A DNA stretch of 64,000 nucleotides from Hamiltosporidium tvaerminnensis. Lineage: Eukaryota; Microsporidia; Dubosqiidae. Of this stretch, positions 10,992 through 21,949 are shown one piece after another. The position numbers and the translations under genes were made by a program. Below the pieces are notes generated by a model. It saw only the letters and a program-made list of their open reading frames with translations, made no database searches and was not told the DNA's origin. Location: contig JAKIMF020000007.1 of NCBI GenBank assembly GCA_022605425.2, forward strand, positions 682,001-746,000, read 5' to 3'. How positions within the stretch are numbered: position 1 is the stretch's first letter; each line of letters begins with the position of its first letter.

Positions 10992-12190
10992 CCAATTTTT
11001 ATATATTTTCACGCATTTGAATTGATTTACAAAAAAAATTACTATCTGTAAAATATGAATATTTAGAATGTATATTTATATTTAATATAAGCGAACCAAA
11101 CTTACCATGCGCTTAAAAACGAATACAACAATTTCTTTGCTACTTTCTAAATACACTTGGCAATTAATAGAACCTTCAAAATTTTAAAAACGATAAAAAA
11201 AATGGGAGAATATGACCAAATTAAACCGAAAAAAGATTGTTTAATCTGATCTGATAAACATAACCAGAACTATTTGTTTTAAGGTTAAAAGAGACGAAAC
11301 TATTTATAACAGCTATTTAGATTTAAATATGTTAGTAAAATATTATGAAAAAACCATAATACTCGATTTTAAAAACTAAATGACCCGAATTAAAATTTAA
11401 AAAAACAAAAGATTGGCCTAAATTTGATTTAACATATTTGGTATGTAAATATTTAATTTAAATTTTAAGATTGAAAAAAAACAACAAAATTTACCTAAAA
11501 TTTCATTTCAAACCAATAAAAAGTGAAGTAACTTCTTCAACATGATTCCTTTCAATTTTAGTTTTGAAAACTTTTAAAACTGGAAGAATACATAAAACAT
11601 ATCTTAATCCTTTCGATTCAGCAATATCAGATAGAAATGTAAGTGCTTCTGAAGATACATTAATACATTCCTCATTAATTCGAATCTGAAGTATTTTCTT
11701 ATTGATTTCTGTTGTATTCTTTTGCAATGGAATTATAACAAGTCTATCTAGCAACTCTTTTGGCATTCCAAAATGATTTTCAATATTTTTAGATCCTCGT
11801 ATTTTGGATTTTAATTTGTTGCTAGAAAAAACTATAAGTGGACTAAAAGGTGATTCAATCGCTTTGTGTAAAAATGTAAAACATTCTAAATCCATCATAT
11901 GTGCTTCATCTATAAAAAGTACTCCTGGTATCACATCTGCATTGCCACATTCTAAATATCTATTAACATTTAAATTTACTTCGTTACGTAATTTTTCTGT
12001 TATTTCACTTTTTTTAGGATTAAAAATTTGTGAAAGAATCGAAACAACATCATTTCCGTTTGGTTTAGAAGTAGAAATATCTAAATCATGTAAAGTAACT
12101 TCTTGAATTATTTCCTTTCTTCTTAAAACTTCTCCTTTCGGTAATGGAATAAAACATTCTGCTTCTATATCATAGTTTCTCTTATGAGTT
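10992..12190. repeat. Inverted duplication 1, right arm
   Basis: The inverted counterpart of 1-1199 (coordinates sum to 12191). It covers the 3' half of RVB1 and about 510 bp of 3' flank. Its lower edge abuts the end of copy A of the ~740-bp repeat. Confidence 0.9.
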
Positions 12191-12792
12191 TCGCATTTAC
12201 CAAGCCTTTTTATTATTCCGCTATTCGATTCTATATAAACAATGTCACCTAAAGAAATTCTTTGTTTTTCAATCGTTTCATATAAAGATGGAGAAAGTTT
12301 TATTTTTTTAGATCCTTTGTTTGTCTTTAAAGTAATTATAATTTCTTTAATGGTTTTTTTATAAAATTTTATTAAATCTTCAAATTCTATTACATTTAAA
12401 TCAACAACTTCTCCTTCGTAAATTTCTTTTATTTCTTTAAATCTTATTAAAATTGACTTTCTCAAAGCTTCTTGAAGAATTTCCGTTTTTTTAACTTCCG
12501 TTGAAAATACTTCTGAACCACTTATAGTATAGAAAGGGGTTTTACTCCCTATATCTTTACTTAATGCCAAGGCAAGAGCCGTCTTTCCACTACCCATAGG
12601 TCCTACAAAAAGGACTGAACGACCAGCCATTTTTTTATTTTTAACTAATTCAACAACAATTCCACAAGCTTCTCGTGCATTATATTGGCCTACCACACCA
12701 CATTCTATATCTATAGGTTCTCCAACAGAATTAAGACCAAGTGATTTTATATGACTATGCGTCGATATTCTTTTTAGATCCTCTGTACTCAT
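11503..12792 (-). CDS. RVB1: Rvb1-like AAA+ ATPase, complete
   Basis: A RuvB-like ATPase of the Rvb1/RuvBL1 type. It forms hexameric rings with Rvb2 in INO80/SWR1-class remodelling and R2TP chaperone complexes. I start at the second in-frame ATG (429 residues) because CCC lies two bases upstream (CACCCATATG); the frame also opens at 12813. From that start: HTHIKGLGL-like N-terminus (SHIKSLGL), Walker A GPMGSGKT at 64-71, the family insertion domain from about 115 to 285 ending in LHDLDIS, Walker B LFIDEAH at 292-298, sensor-1 N325, LLDRL with R350, sensor-2 GLRY at 395-398. The C-terminus is about 15 residues shorter than in yeast Rvb1. Its 3' half is duplicated in inverted orientation at 2-688. 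Confidence 0.95.
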   Translation of the reverse strand: MSTEDLKRISTHSHIKSLGLNSVGEPIDIECGVVGQYNAREACGIVVELVKNKKMAGRSVLFVGPMGSGKTALALALSKDIGSKTPFYTISGSEVFSTEVKKTEILQEALRKSILIRFKEIKEIYEGEVVDLNVIEFEDLIKFYKKTIKEIIITLKTNKGSKKIKLSPSLYETIEKQRISLGDIVYIESNSGIIKRLGKCETHKRNYDIEAECFIPLPKGEVLRRKEIIQEVTLHDLDISTSKPNGNDVVSILSQIFNPKKSEITEKLRNEVNLNVNRYLECGNADVIPGVLFIDEAHMMDLECFTFLHKAIESPFSPLIVFSSNKLKSKIRGSKNIENHFGMPKELLDRLVIIPLQKNTTEINKKILQIRINEECINVSSEALTFLSDIAESKGLRYVLCILPVLKVFKTKIERNHVEEVTSLFIGLK

Positions 12793-12794
12793 AT

Positions 12795-12797
12795 GGG
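12795..12797 (-). promoter_or_regulatory. CCC start signal of RVB1
   Basis: CCC two bases before the second in-frame ATG. It is the reason for choosing 12792 rather than 12813 as the start. Confidence 0.6.
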
Positions 12798-12918
12798 TGT
12801 TTTTTTGGTTCATTTTTTTTATTCAAACAGTTTTTTTTTAAAAAATATTTTGCGATTTTTTACAAAAATTTCTAACCATTTCTACTATTAAATTCAACCA
12901 AAATATATTTTTAAAATA

Positions 12919-12997
12919 TTTTTATCCATCATAGTAATTCGTATAATAGAGATTTTTAAAATTTTTATATCCATCATAGTAATTCATATAATAGAGA
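12919..12997. repeat. Two-copy direct tandem repeat, period about 43-45 bp
   Basis: TTTTTATCCATCATAGTAAT is followed by TCGTATAATAGAGA at 12919-12952. The same string returns with two extra bases and one substitution at 12962-12997. It lies about 120 bp upstream of the RVB1 start. Function unknown; probably a replication slippage product. Confidence 0.75.
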
Positions 12998-13394
12998 ATT
13001 AAATTAAAAGTTATTTCTCATTTTTATATTTTATGATTCAAAATTTTACAAAACAAATCAATTAATAATGAAATGGTAAAGTTATTTTTCTTGTTCATTA
13101 AAGAAAACCAACAATATATCATAAGTTTAAATTACAATGACATAGTAAGATCAAACGTTTTTTAATATTTTATGATCGAAGTATAAATGCATTCCCACTC
13201 TTAAGGAGTAATTAACTTTAAGATTACTTGTTGTGACTTTAGAATTTTCTTACTTTGCCTAAAATTTCCAAAAATTAAAAAACAATAAAATAAAATAAAA
13301 TTACCTATAAAGAAGAAAAGATTTATTTAATAGCTTTGAACTAAAAAATAAAATAATAGGAATTTTATATTTAAAAATACAATTTATAAATTTC

Positions 13395-13544
13395 TTATTC
13401 ATCTATATTTTCTCGAATTTCATCTTTCACAAATAAATTTATTGTCTCATCAAACATCCAATTTATTTCTTGATTATCTACAAATTCTATTAAATGTAAA
13501 TGATCTTTATCTTCTTTAATACTTCTAGAAGCAGGTGAAGTCAT
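13395..13544 (-). CDS. 49-residue acidic protein, possible Sem1/DSS1-like
   Basis: An ATG at 13544 leads to a TAA at 13395-13397 with no interruption. CCC lies four bases upstream (CAACCCTTGAATG), the same signal as at the recognised genes. The product is acidic (KEDKD, then many D/E) with a single Trp at residue 29 followed nine residues later by Phe38 and a DEIREN helix-like tail. Sem1/DSS1, a small proteasome-lid and TREX-2 subunit, has a similar acidic W(x8)F plus helix layout and is usually 70-90 residues. The resemblance is weak, so function is unproven. It is the best candidate here for an overlooked small gene. Confidence 0.5.
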   Translation of the reverse strand: MTSPASRSIKEDKDHLHLIEFVDNQEINWMFDETINLFVKDEIRENIDE

Positions 13545-13548
13545 TCAA

Positions 13549-13551
13549 GGG
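13549..13551 (-). promoter_or_regulatory. CCC start signal of the 49-codon gene
   Basis: CCC four bases before the ATG on the minus strand. It is the main argument that this short frame is a gene. Confidence 0.5.
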
Positions 13552-14009
13552 TTGATTATGAATATATAATATAGATGGTTAAATCAATAAATATATTAAA
13601 GATATTATGAAAAGTCAATAAGAATTTATATTAATAGTTTGTAAACGGGTAATCAAATTTTTTATAATTAATTCGAATTTTATTTTTAGTATAAATTTTA
13701 GTATAAATTATAACATAATAATGGTAATCATATTCGATATATTCATTACAAAAGCTTTTTTTAAGTAAATTTGTAAATATTAAAAAAAAATTTATATAAA
13801 TTTTCGTATTAAAATGAAGAAACCAATAAATTTATATTTTATGAAACAAACAAATTTAAATGAATTATATTTAACTACTATAATAACAAATTAATAGCTG
13901 ATATGAATTTTTAAATCGTAATTTTAAAAATCTAAGAACTGTTTTCGGTTGTAAAATCAAAATAAAGATTTAAAAAAATAATTTTCAAAGTTTAATTATG
14001 AATTCTATT
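13552..14009. other. Gene-free AT-rich stretch
   Basis: Very AT-rich intergenic sequence with runs of A and T. I see no gene, repeat or RNA. Confidence 0.5.
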
Positions 14010-14740
14010 TAAATAGAACAAAGGTTTTTAGATGAAAGATATAACATGTTTTCACAACAATGGCATATTTAATACTGCTTTCATGAAATTATCGCAGTTT
14101 GAATTGAAAATCGAAGACTGCTCTTCAATACAACATCGGTACTTCTACAATACCTACATTCAAATCTTCCCATCTAAAAGATGTTTGGAAGCTATTTTAA
14201 TGAAATGAATTGTACGAGATTGGTTAATGTACGTTACCTGGGATTTTATAGAAGAGATAAACTCACTTATAGGCACCATCGATATTAGCGGCCTTTTCAC
14301 TTGATCAACTTTTTCAAACTAAATAAAAACGGATTATATAAATATCGGTTCTTAAATTCGTTCACCTAGACGCTTCAATGTCAAATCATATTATAACCCT
14401 GCCTTTATCAGCTTTCTGATTGTAAATATGTTTTTATTTTCGTACCTTCCAGGTTCTTGAGCCCTCATTCTTCGAACCTGAATGTAGAAGACTGGGTTTT
14501 CATCTATTTTCTAGAGTACTTATTTACAATTTCAGCCATAATTTTCTGTCTTATTAATTTAAAACCTGCTTATCATTATAGTGGAAAAACTTCAGTTTTT
14601 TATAAACCTTATTCTCTTTGCCTAATTTCCAATGTTTCCATCATAAATAGAGTGGTTTTCATGCCCAAAAATACAAATAATTATTATCACAGTTAGTTCT
14701 CTTTATATTTGCAACGCAGATAATTTTGAATGTGCATATG
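14010..14740 (+). repeat. ~740-bp non-autonomous retroelement family, copy B (old)
   Basis: A strongly diverged copy in the same orientation as copy C. Recognisable blocks are TTTCATGAAATTATCGCAGTT near 14080 and, at the far end, GAGTGGTTTTCATGCCCAAAAATACAAA near 14650, in the expected order and spacing. The 79-codon frame inside it is not a gene. Ends are approximate. Confidence 0.55.
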
Positions 14741-14744
14741 CTTT

Positions 14745-15788
14745 CTCCAAACTATGCTACACATTGAAATACTCAATTAGTGCAAAATACAAATTTTTAT
14801 TCATAGTGAGAATATTAATTTAAAGGGAAATCTAATTTGTAAAAAGCATCATACATTAATTATTTGAGAATTTGTACAAAAATTTCCGTTAGAAAACTCT
14901 TTCTCTAATAATAGTTTAAAAAATATAGATTTTGATGATTTCTCAATATAATTTTTTAAAATATTACCATCTGAATATATGAATTATAGCACTAGTCAGT
15001 GTTAATTATCTTTTTATGATTTACAAAAGCATTCGAATTATTTTGGTTCTTTCAGCTAAAAAATTCGATCTAAATTTTGTGTATAATTTTTTTAATATAC
15101 AGGAACTATATATTTTTTGATATTATAAATATGGGTTTTGTTCGTAAATTAGTCAAAAGAACCTGTGATACACGCTCGACGCTGTATCACTGATTACTTT
15201 TGCAAAATTCAGGACCCAAATAATAAATATAAAAAATTTCCATTTATATTATTTTATTGTGGTTGGAATATGGGCCTTAATTTTCTAAATTAATTTTTAT
15301 GTGCTCATAAAAAAAATGATGATCAAGAAAATTGATTCAATTTACTTTAGAAACAGAAAAGTAAAATACATTTTTATAAGCAATTTATAACAGATTCAAT
15401 TGATATTAGGAAAAATACAATAAGAAACCACGTTATACTACTATTGCATAGAACGAAATACAATATACTCTTCTGGTAAAATACTATTTTCGGTAAATAA
15501 CTAATTGATATTTAGGACACATACTACGTTTTTATTAAAATACATAACCTTCATTTTATTGCCTAGTTTTGTAAAATTTCATACCTCGTAAAAAACTTAT
15601 TAAAAAAAATAATAATTAACAAATAAATAATTTGAGGTAAATTTGTGTGAATGCAGTTTGCTTTCATTTTTTAATGTAATAATCTAGATTTATTTAATAG
15701 AAATCTAGTTTGAAAATTTCGTCTACCTTCTTAGCCATCAAATATTATTTTTCTGCATCCGAAACTTTATTTATATATAAATTAGTTT
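14745..15788. other. Gene-free AT-rich stretch before the hAT element
   Basis: No supported gene or repeat. A short GC-richer patch near 15170-15200 (GATACACGCTCGACGCTGTATC) forms an inverted repeat, GATACA...TGTATC, with an inner GC-rich loop; no role is assigned. Confidence 0.4.
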
Positions 15789-16828
15789 TTCTAGTGCAGT
15801 GGTTCTTAATCGGGGTGCAGGATATTTTTAAGGGATGCAGGTAAAGTCATTGCCAAAAGCTTAAGCACATTTAGAGATAATAGTTATAGTTTTTTTGATC
15901 AAACTAGAAATATGCTATGATTAAGAATAAATAAAAGAAATTGTATAGGAATAGTTCGTCGCTATGCATAAGATCACCATCAAACAAATATATAGTCGTA
16001 TAAATTGTCGCTCTTGCGTATCAGCGAAAGGATCTGAACTTTTCTGAAAACCTAGACTTTTTATCACATTCCCTTTTCTTTCTATGAGTCTACCATTAGC
16101 GTCTTCGGCAATTATTCGAAAACCCATTTGAAACGGATACGTGTAACATATTTATAGTTTTAAAAGGGAATGTTTCTTACCAATTTAGACATTCTTAATT
16201 GCGCAGTGACTTAAGCAGAAGGAATATTATATGGATAACAAACGTAAGTAATTTTCTCATAAGTAGAAATAACATTTTGTTAATTTTTTTATGGGAATTT
16301 TAGACAGTTAGATTAATTTCGAAATAATTAAATTAACTGATCCCTGGGAACCCATCTATGTCAAAAAACGCTAATGAAATAATAAGTTTTCTGCTTATCG
16401 ATTCATTTGTATACCAAAAAAAGATGATACTTAAGGAGCTCAATGTATTTTACGGCCCCAAAATATTTTCAAACAGCAATCACAAACTTAGAGTCATAAG
16501 AGCATTTCAACAATCAGCATGGCGGTGAAGGTACGCATAGCACGAACTGATTGAAATAAAAAAAAACTTAAATTGATTGCGGGGGTACTCTTAAAATTAT
16601 ACAGGTAAGAAATTCAAATGTTCTGTTTAGAGACTTCCTAACAAAAGGCATATTTGTGTGCAATAAAAAAACTTCATACGAAAGCCCAGAAATTTATAAA
16701 AGCTTGCGATTAATAATAGCTAAAACATTATTAAATTCCTCAGTACATAATATAATCCAGCAGATTCTTTTATCGAATGGTATAATTTAATCGCGAATTA
16801 AAGATCATATCATTTATATAATTAAATA

Positions 16829-16990
16829 AGTCCCGAACGACGGCGTCGACTCACCTCGAAATGTTTAATTGGTTAAAAGAAATTAAGACATCAATAATAG
16901 TGCTCCAAATAAGATATTTTTCTTTCTATTTGTTCATAAATCTCATGCAACCAATAATATTGTTTAGAAGGAACATAAAACAATTGAAAG
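16829..16990 (-). repeat. Dispersed repeat with CATTTCGAGGTGAGTC end, copy 1
   Basis: About 160 bp matching 44905-45060 in inverted orientation. Shared pieces in order are ATTATTGGTTG, GATTTATGAACAAATAGAAAGA, AACATTTCGAGGTGAGTC and a GTCGTT-GGGAC block. The GC-rich end contrasts with the AT-rich surroundings and may be a terminus of an unidentified element. It lies inside the hAT-like element. Confidence 0.6.
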
Positions 16991-17227
16991 ATTTTATTTG
17001 TTCAAAAAAATATTTGAAATAAACATTGTGCCGTGATTTTCGGGAAGGCAGATAAAATTGAAGTATGTATCCAACAAGGAGATCGTCTTCCTGCTCACCA
17101 TTCCTCTGTTGTTGTAAAGTAAAGAATTGTTTTTAGAATATTTGTCTTTATTAATTTTGTTCATGATGGCATACCTCTCCTTTTTATTTTAAAATATGGA
17201 ATAAAAATATTATATTTTGTGATATAA

Positions 17228-18790
17228 GAAGGTGTTAGTGTTTACAAATATTTAGGAATAATAGAAGATAGCAGAGGAATCCCAACACTTAGCTCATTTG
17301 AAGAAGTACAGAGCAAACTTATATCAAGAGTTGAAAGACTTTGTCACCCTAGATTAAATGCAAAAAATTTATTTTCTGCAATCAATCAACATGCGATATC
17401 GTTAATCAACTACCACATAGGAGTACTTCGACTTGAACCGGCTGACTTCTCTAAGTTAGATGATGCAGTGCGTGCGGTGTTGCTGAAGAATAAAATACAT
17501 CTCCGCCCAGGATGTAAAGAGCGTTTATACCTTTCCAGAACAGAACTTGGAAGAGGCCTACATAGTGTTGAGTTGCGAAGCGAACATATGCTTCTGCAAC
17601 TCTTGGATTGTCTGGAAAAAAGTAAAGAAATATCAACTAGACGAGCAGCAATCCTCAAGGTGGAGAATAATAATAAAACCCATCTTGCACTAATAAAAGG
17701 CTTCTTAAAAGTAAAGTACAGGTTGGTAGAAGAAGTCACTAAGAAAAGTTTAGAAGAAGCTCAACTTGCAAAACTATATAACGAAATAGAAAAACGAAAA
17801 CTACATTCAAAGTTATATAATGCAAGGAAAAATGAGCTTGTGAGTGTTAGTGACTCTTCAAGATGGCTAAAGAGAGGAAATATTAGGCCACGAAATGAAG
17901 CTGTGTTCTGCTATATCCAGGATAGAAATGTATTCCGGGGAGCAGATGGTGTGTGTCAACATTGCGGGAAGTCTGGTAAGACTGTAGATCATCTAGCAAC
18001 TAGATGTGAAAAAATGCTAGGCCGTGACTATACCAGACGGCATAATGAAGTGGTTAGATGCCTACACTTACTTCTTCTAAATAGATATAAGTTTAAGTCT
18101 TCCAAACGAATAAAGAGTCACTCAGTTCAAGAAATTCTTGATAATCAGTATGCAGAGATAAGAGTGGACACCAGAATTAAAACTGATGTTAAAATTCGGA
18201 ATAACAGACCGGACATATTTATTTTAGATAAGAAGAAGAATAAGATAACACTCATTGAAGTAGGAATCACTTCCCAAGATTCACTTCAAATAGTTGAAAC
18301 TGAAAAACTTAGGAAGTATGACCTGCTATCCAATGAGTTAGGTCTTATTTATAAGTGTAGTGTTGAGATAATCCCCTATGTGATGACCTGGGACGGTATT
18401 GTGACAAAATACCATAAATCTCATCTTAAAAGACTAGAAATACTCACGAATGTAGAGGCATACATTCAGTCTATAGTACTTAAGAAAACAGTCGAAACAA
18501 TTTCCTTTGATCGACGAAGAGGACTTGAGTCAGGACTAAATGCGGAAGAGAGCTGGGAGAGAGCGTCAATGGGTGTTATTATGAGATCAGAGATGCATGA
18601 GAAACCAATACCCCCTTTAAAAGAAGCGAAAAGAGAGGAAGATGGTGTTAAAACTTTAAAACCAAAAAATAATACACCCCTTATTTCACAAGGAGGAACC
18701 ACTTTAGAGGAACCGACCAATAACATAAATGAAGAGTCGGATTTGGAAGAAGAGACAATAGTGGTTAAAGAGGTAGAAGAAAACATATAA
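17228..18790 (+). pseudogene. C-terminal 520 codons of an R4-type LINE ORF (no RT catalytic core)
   Basis: An uninterrupted frame from the 5' truncation point to TAA. It begins after the reverse-transcriptase palm, so it cannot reverse transcribe. It holds the region after RT motif E (VYKYLGII), a CCHC-type motif CQHCGKSGKTVDHLATRC at about 17957-18010, the conserved RDYTRRHNEV, and the restriction-like endonuclease core RPDIFILD followed by IEVGI (about 18208-18265), the PD...(E)-type site of R2/R4 elements. The acidic C-terminal tail ends EEVEENI-like. It matches the full-length copy closely and keeps a Glu codon where that copy has a stop. Confidence 0.9.
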
Positions 18791-18828
18791 AAATGTTAAA
18801 ATATTTTAACCCAGAATTTTATTAAATA

Positions 18829-19565
18829 TACAAAGAACTTTATTTAAAAGTATCACATCTTTTTTAAAACAGTGGCAAGTGTTATATTTGTTTTCATGAC
18901 ATTAACGCAGTTCTAGGTTTAACATAAATAACTGCTACCCCAACACTCCATCGGTAACCCCTGCGATACCTACGCCCCAAAGCCTTTCATCTACCAGGTG
19001 TGTAGAACCTAATTAATAGGCGAGGCAGTTGCCCGGAGTTCGTTAATGTCCGTTGCATGGAGTGTGATCGAAGGCCGAAGCCCCCCCTGGGCTCCCCCAA
19101 GACTATGCAGCATTCCCACTTACTCTACACTTTCTGAACCCAATAAACTTCTAGCTAAGATATATTTCAGAGATTTACATGGGGTCCACCTAGACAGTGC
19201 AATGTCATACCAACAGGTATAACCTGCTACTTAGCTCTCCCGGCTTTATTCGTTTTTTGTTTTATATCTCCCAGGCGCTAAGTCTTCTAACCCGAGTGAG
19301 CAAGGCTAGGTTTCCATGCTTTTACATGGCAATTACCTACATATTCAGCTGCGGTCTGCAATCTGGTTACATAAAAAACTACAAATAAATTTGTAGAAAA
19401 AGTTTCTCCATTTCTTAGACCTCTCCTTCATAACAACTCCCATGGAACAACCGAAGATGTAGTGTGGTTTTATTCCCACCAAAAATCCAAACAATGATCT
19501 CACACCAGTTTCACACACTCATTGCCAAGCAGAAAGTTTTTTATGTGGTTATCCTCCCTCCACTT
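18829..19565 (+). repeat. ~740-bp non-autonomous retroelement, copy C (best preserved, 16-bp TSD)
   Basis: AGAATTTTATTAAATA flanks the element at 18813-18828 and 19566-19581, a perfect 16-bp target duplication, so the inserted unit is 737 bp. It starts with ACTTTATTTAAAAGTATCAC and ends with GTGGTTATCCTCCCTCCACTT. It has no terminal inverted repeats and no shared coding frame; short frames (63 codons near 19197) are not conserved proteins. An exact hairpin CTACAAATAAATTTGTAG lies near 19380. Long, variable target duplications (12-16 bp) point to target-primed retrotransposition in trans, perhaps by the R4 element. It is richer in G+C than its surroundings. Confidence 0.88.
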
Positions 19566-19602
19566 AGAATTTTATTAAATAAATTTTTATTTTGTGATAT
19601 AA

Positions 19603-21790
19603 ATAATATCACACATTGTAAAAGGGTTTCCAGATTTTAGTATTTATAAAGAATAGCATGATATATTTGTTTTTTCACTGTTTCTATAGTATTCTGCTTA
19701 AAAAAAGTTTAAATTTATTTGAAAAAAATTCTTTTCTAAGAACTTACAGTTACATAAAAAATTTTATGATGCAAATGATGCTTTTTTGCCGTTCTTCCGT
19801 GCAACTTCATTTATATATATAATAATAATTGCATAATACAAATTTGCTTGAATAGCTTCATGGAAATTTATACTTGATTAAATCAAAAGATTTTTAATAG
19901 AAACGATTAAGAATTTATGCAATAAATAAATATAATAATAAAGTATATAGTTAAAAGAACAGTGTTTTCGGACAAAGGAAATACTTCATCTGAATAAATT
20001 TCTTCGAAAGAAGATAGAATTGGATAAAAATAAAGGGAAATTGAACAGGCTAAGCATCAAAAGCTGAGCTGAAGTTTTGAAAAATTGAAATTAAATAAAA
20101 AAACAACAGAAGAATATGCTAATTGAAAAATATCTAAATTTTATTGAAAAATGTCTGAAGACTACTAAAAATGTGATATAAAAGACGAAAAAATATACGA
20201 GAAGCAGACTAGGTGCAAACATAAAATTTTTATTTGAAATGTTAAGAACCTATAGCTTAGATAGGGAATTTTAAGATTATTTATAGATTTTTGGCTATGA
20301 ATGTAAAAGAAATTTCGTTTCTACGAGCTTAGCGTCTAGTTAAAGATATTTTACTGAAATAATAGATACAAAAAGTAGTTCCACTAAAGATAAGTATATA
20401 ATTAGACTAGTCAACTAATGTTGAAAATTAGAGCCGGCTGCTAGTATCTGTGCGATACCTAAAAGAAACAGAAATTATATAGGAATGCTATTTTTTGAGT
20501 CACTGGCGTTGAACTTCGGGAGAAGATAAAATTTTAATCGCATAAATTTTTTTTAATATAAATTACAATTGAGAAGGATAGGCTCAATATTCCCTGATTG
20601 GCCTTCAGAATGTTAAGAAAAAATTCTGTATTTTTTACATATGAAAAGGAAATTACTTCAGGTTGCAATAACACTTTGCGGATTACATCGCTATTGTTTT
20701 TGACTTAAAAGCTTCGTAATAAATTTTAAAAAATCACCTGATTACCGCAATAGACTTAGTAAGATTTATCCGTGGATGAGGTTCAAATCATTAGATTTAC
20801 GTATTTCTCTGTAAAAATTTTCGTGCTGCCATGCCGATCTTCTATACCATACAGAAATACGATAGCTTTCTAAAGGCCGCATGTTTAGCTAAGTTCTTGT
20901 AATTATGGGAAGAAATTATTTAGTTACTGACTCCTTGAAATAGTGAAGTAATAAAGAATTTTTATCGTAAGGACGCCTGTCTCAAACTAGTCTCTAGTAG
21001 ATATATACAGCCACTCAAATGAATTGAAAATACCATCTAGAGATGGAGAAAAATATAATAGCTAGTAAAAAAATTATTTTTATACAATGAAAAACTAGAA
21101 ATTTGGGCAAGTTGAGTTGAAGGTGGAAATTTTTTAAACTTTCCTTGCTTGATTCAATTGTTGTAGAAACTGAAAAAAAACACAATTGTACCCGACATTG
21201 CATGTTTTTTATATCATTGTGTGAATCATACGATGAAGCATTTTCTACTCTAAAATTTCCAGAACTCAAAAATGAATACAGAATCCATTTCTTTATAACC
21301 TAAATTCTATAGATGGCTAATGATACAAAAATAGAAAATCTTATCAAAATACGAGAAAGTTGATATATTCAAAATGGCATTCGAACTACTAGAATTACAG
21401 ATATTCTTGTGTACAGGGTTAGAAGGTTTTCCAAGTTGGCAAAAGAGGCATTGAAATTACTTTTACATTTGCTACTATTTACTTGTGTGAAATAGGCTTT
21501 TTCCTCACTTTTGGACATCGAAACCAAAGCGAGAAATACTTTAACTCCAAGTGATGACTTATGCGTGTCTCTTTTATAAAATAAGGCTCGGTTCACAAAT
21601 GTTATAATAATTAAGCAAAAAAAATCTAATTATAAAATAAAATATACTTTTACGTATTTGTAATCTGATATTTACATTTCTTTTAAATTCTCAACATATT
21701 TTCGAAAATTGAAATACCTGTTCATTGGGAGTGCCGAGACCAACTTCCAAATTCAAGGAGTTCGGCCACTTAAAAGGTTAAGAACCAATG
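19603..21790. other. Right part of the hAT-like element, no intact gene
   Basis: No intact gene. Minus-strand frames of 84 codons (21015-21269) and 75 codons (21369-21596) may be transposase remains, but carry no motif I can name. Confidence 0.35.
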
Positions 21791-21949
21791 CTTTAGTGTG
21801 TAGTACATCCCACAGAAATAAAAGGTGTATTTGTTGTTTAACGCATGACGACCCATTTTTCGTGTTTCCGTTATTTTAAATGGGTATTGGTTGTTTATGC
21901 ACCCCAGTACCTTAGTAACGCCACTTACCGCTCCCTGGCTATATCGAAA

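Larger units (their letters stand above)
17228..19587 (+). mobile_element. 5'-truncated R4/Dong-type LINE with 15-bp target duplication
   Basis: TATTTTGTGATATAA occurs at 17213-17227 and again at 19588-19602, a perfect 15-bp target site duplication. Between them lies the 3' part of the R4-like element of 32.3-36.1 kb, cut at its 5' end at the EGVSVYKYLG codons. The 3' tail AGAATTTTATTAAATAAAT is interrupted by the ~740-bp repeat (18829-19565). The frame is open over the whole truncated part, so insertion is recent compared with the other R4 fragments. Confidence 0.93.
15797..21790. mobile_element. Decayed hAT-like DNA transposon containing later insertions
   Basis: The left end reads CAGTGGTTCTTAATC at 15797 and the right end, on the other strand, reads CATTGGTTCTTAACC ending at 21790. 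These match the usual hAT terminus CAGTGGTTCTCAACC. The eight flanking bases are TTCTAGTG (15789-15796) and CTTTAGTG (21791-21798), six of eight identical, as expected for an old 8-bp hAT target duplication. Removing the nested R4 insertion leaves about 3.6 kb, a normal hAT size. No transposase domain could be recognised: minus-strand frames of 68, 75 and 84 codons are the only remains. The element call rests on the ends alone. Confidence 0.5.

Noticed and set aside
19197-19388. 63-65 codon frames beginning MQCHTNRYNLLL at 19197, 28626 (minus) and 51222 as a conserved small protein
   Set aside because: They lie inside copies of the ~740-bp non-coding repeat. The frames diverge in sequence and end, there is no CCC signal, and older copies have no such frame.
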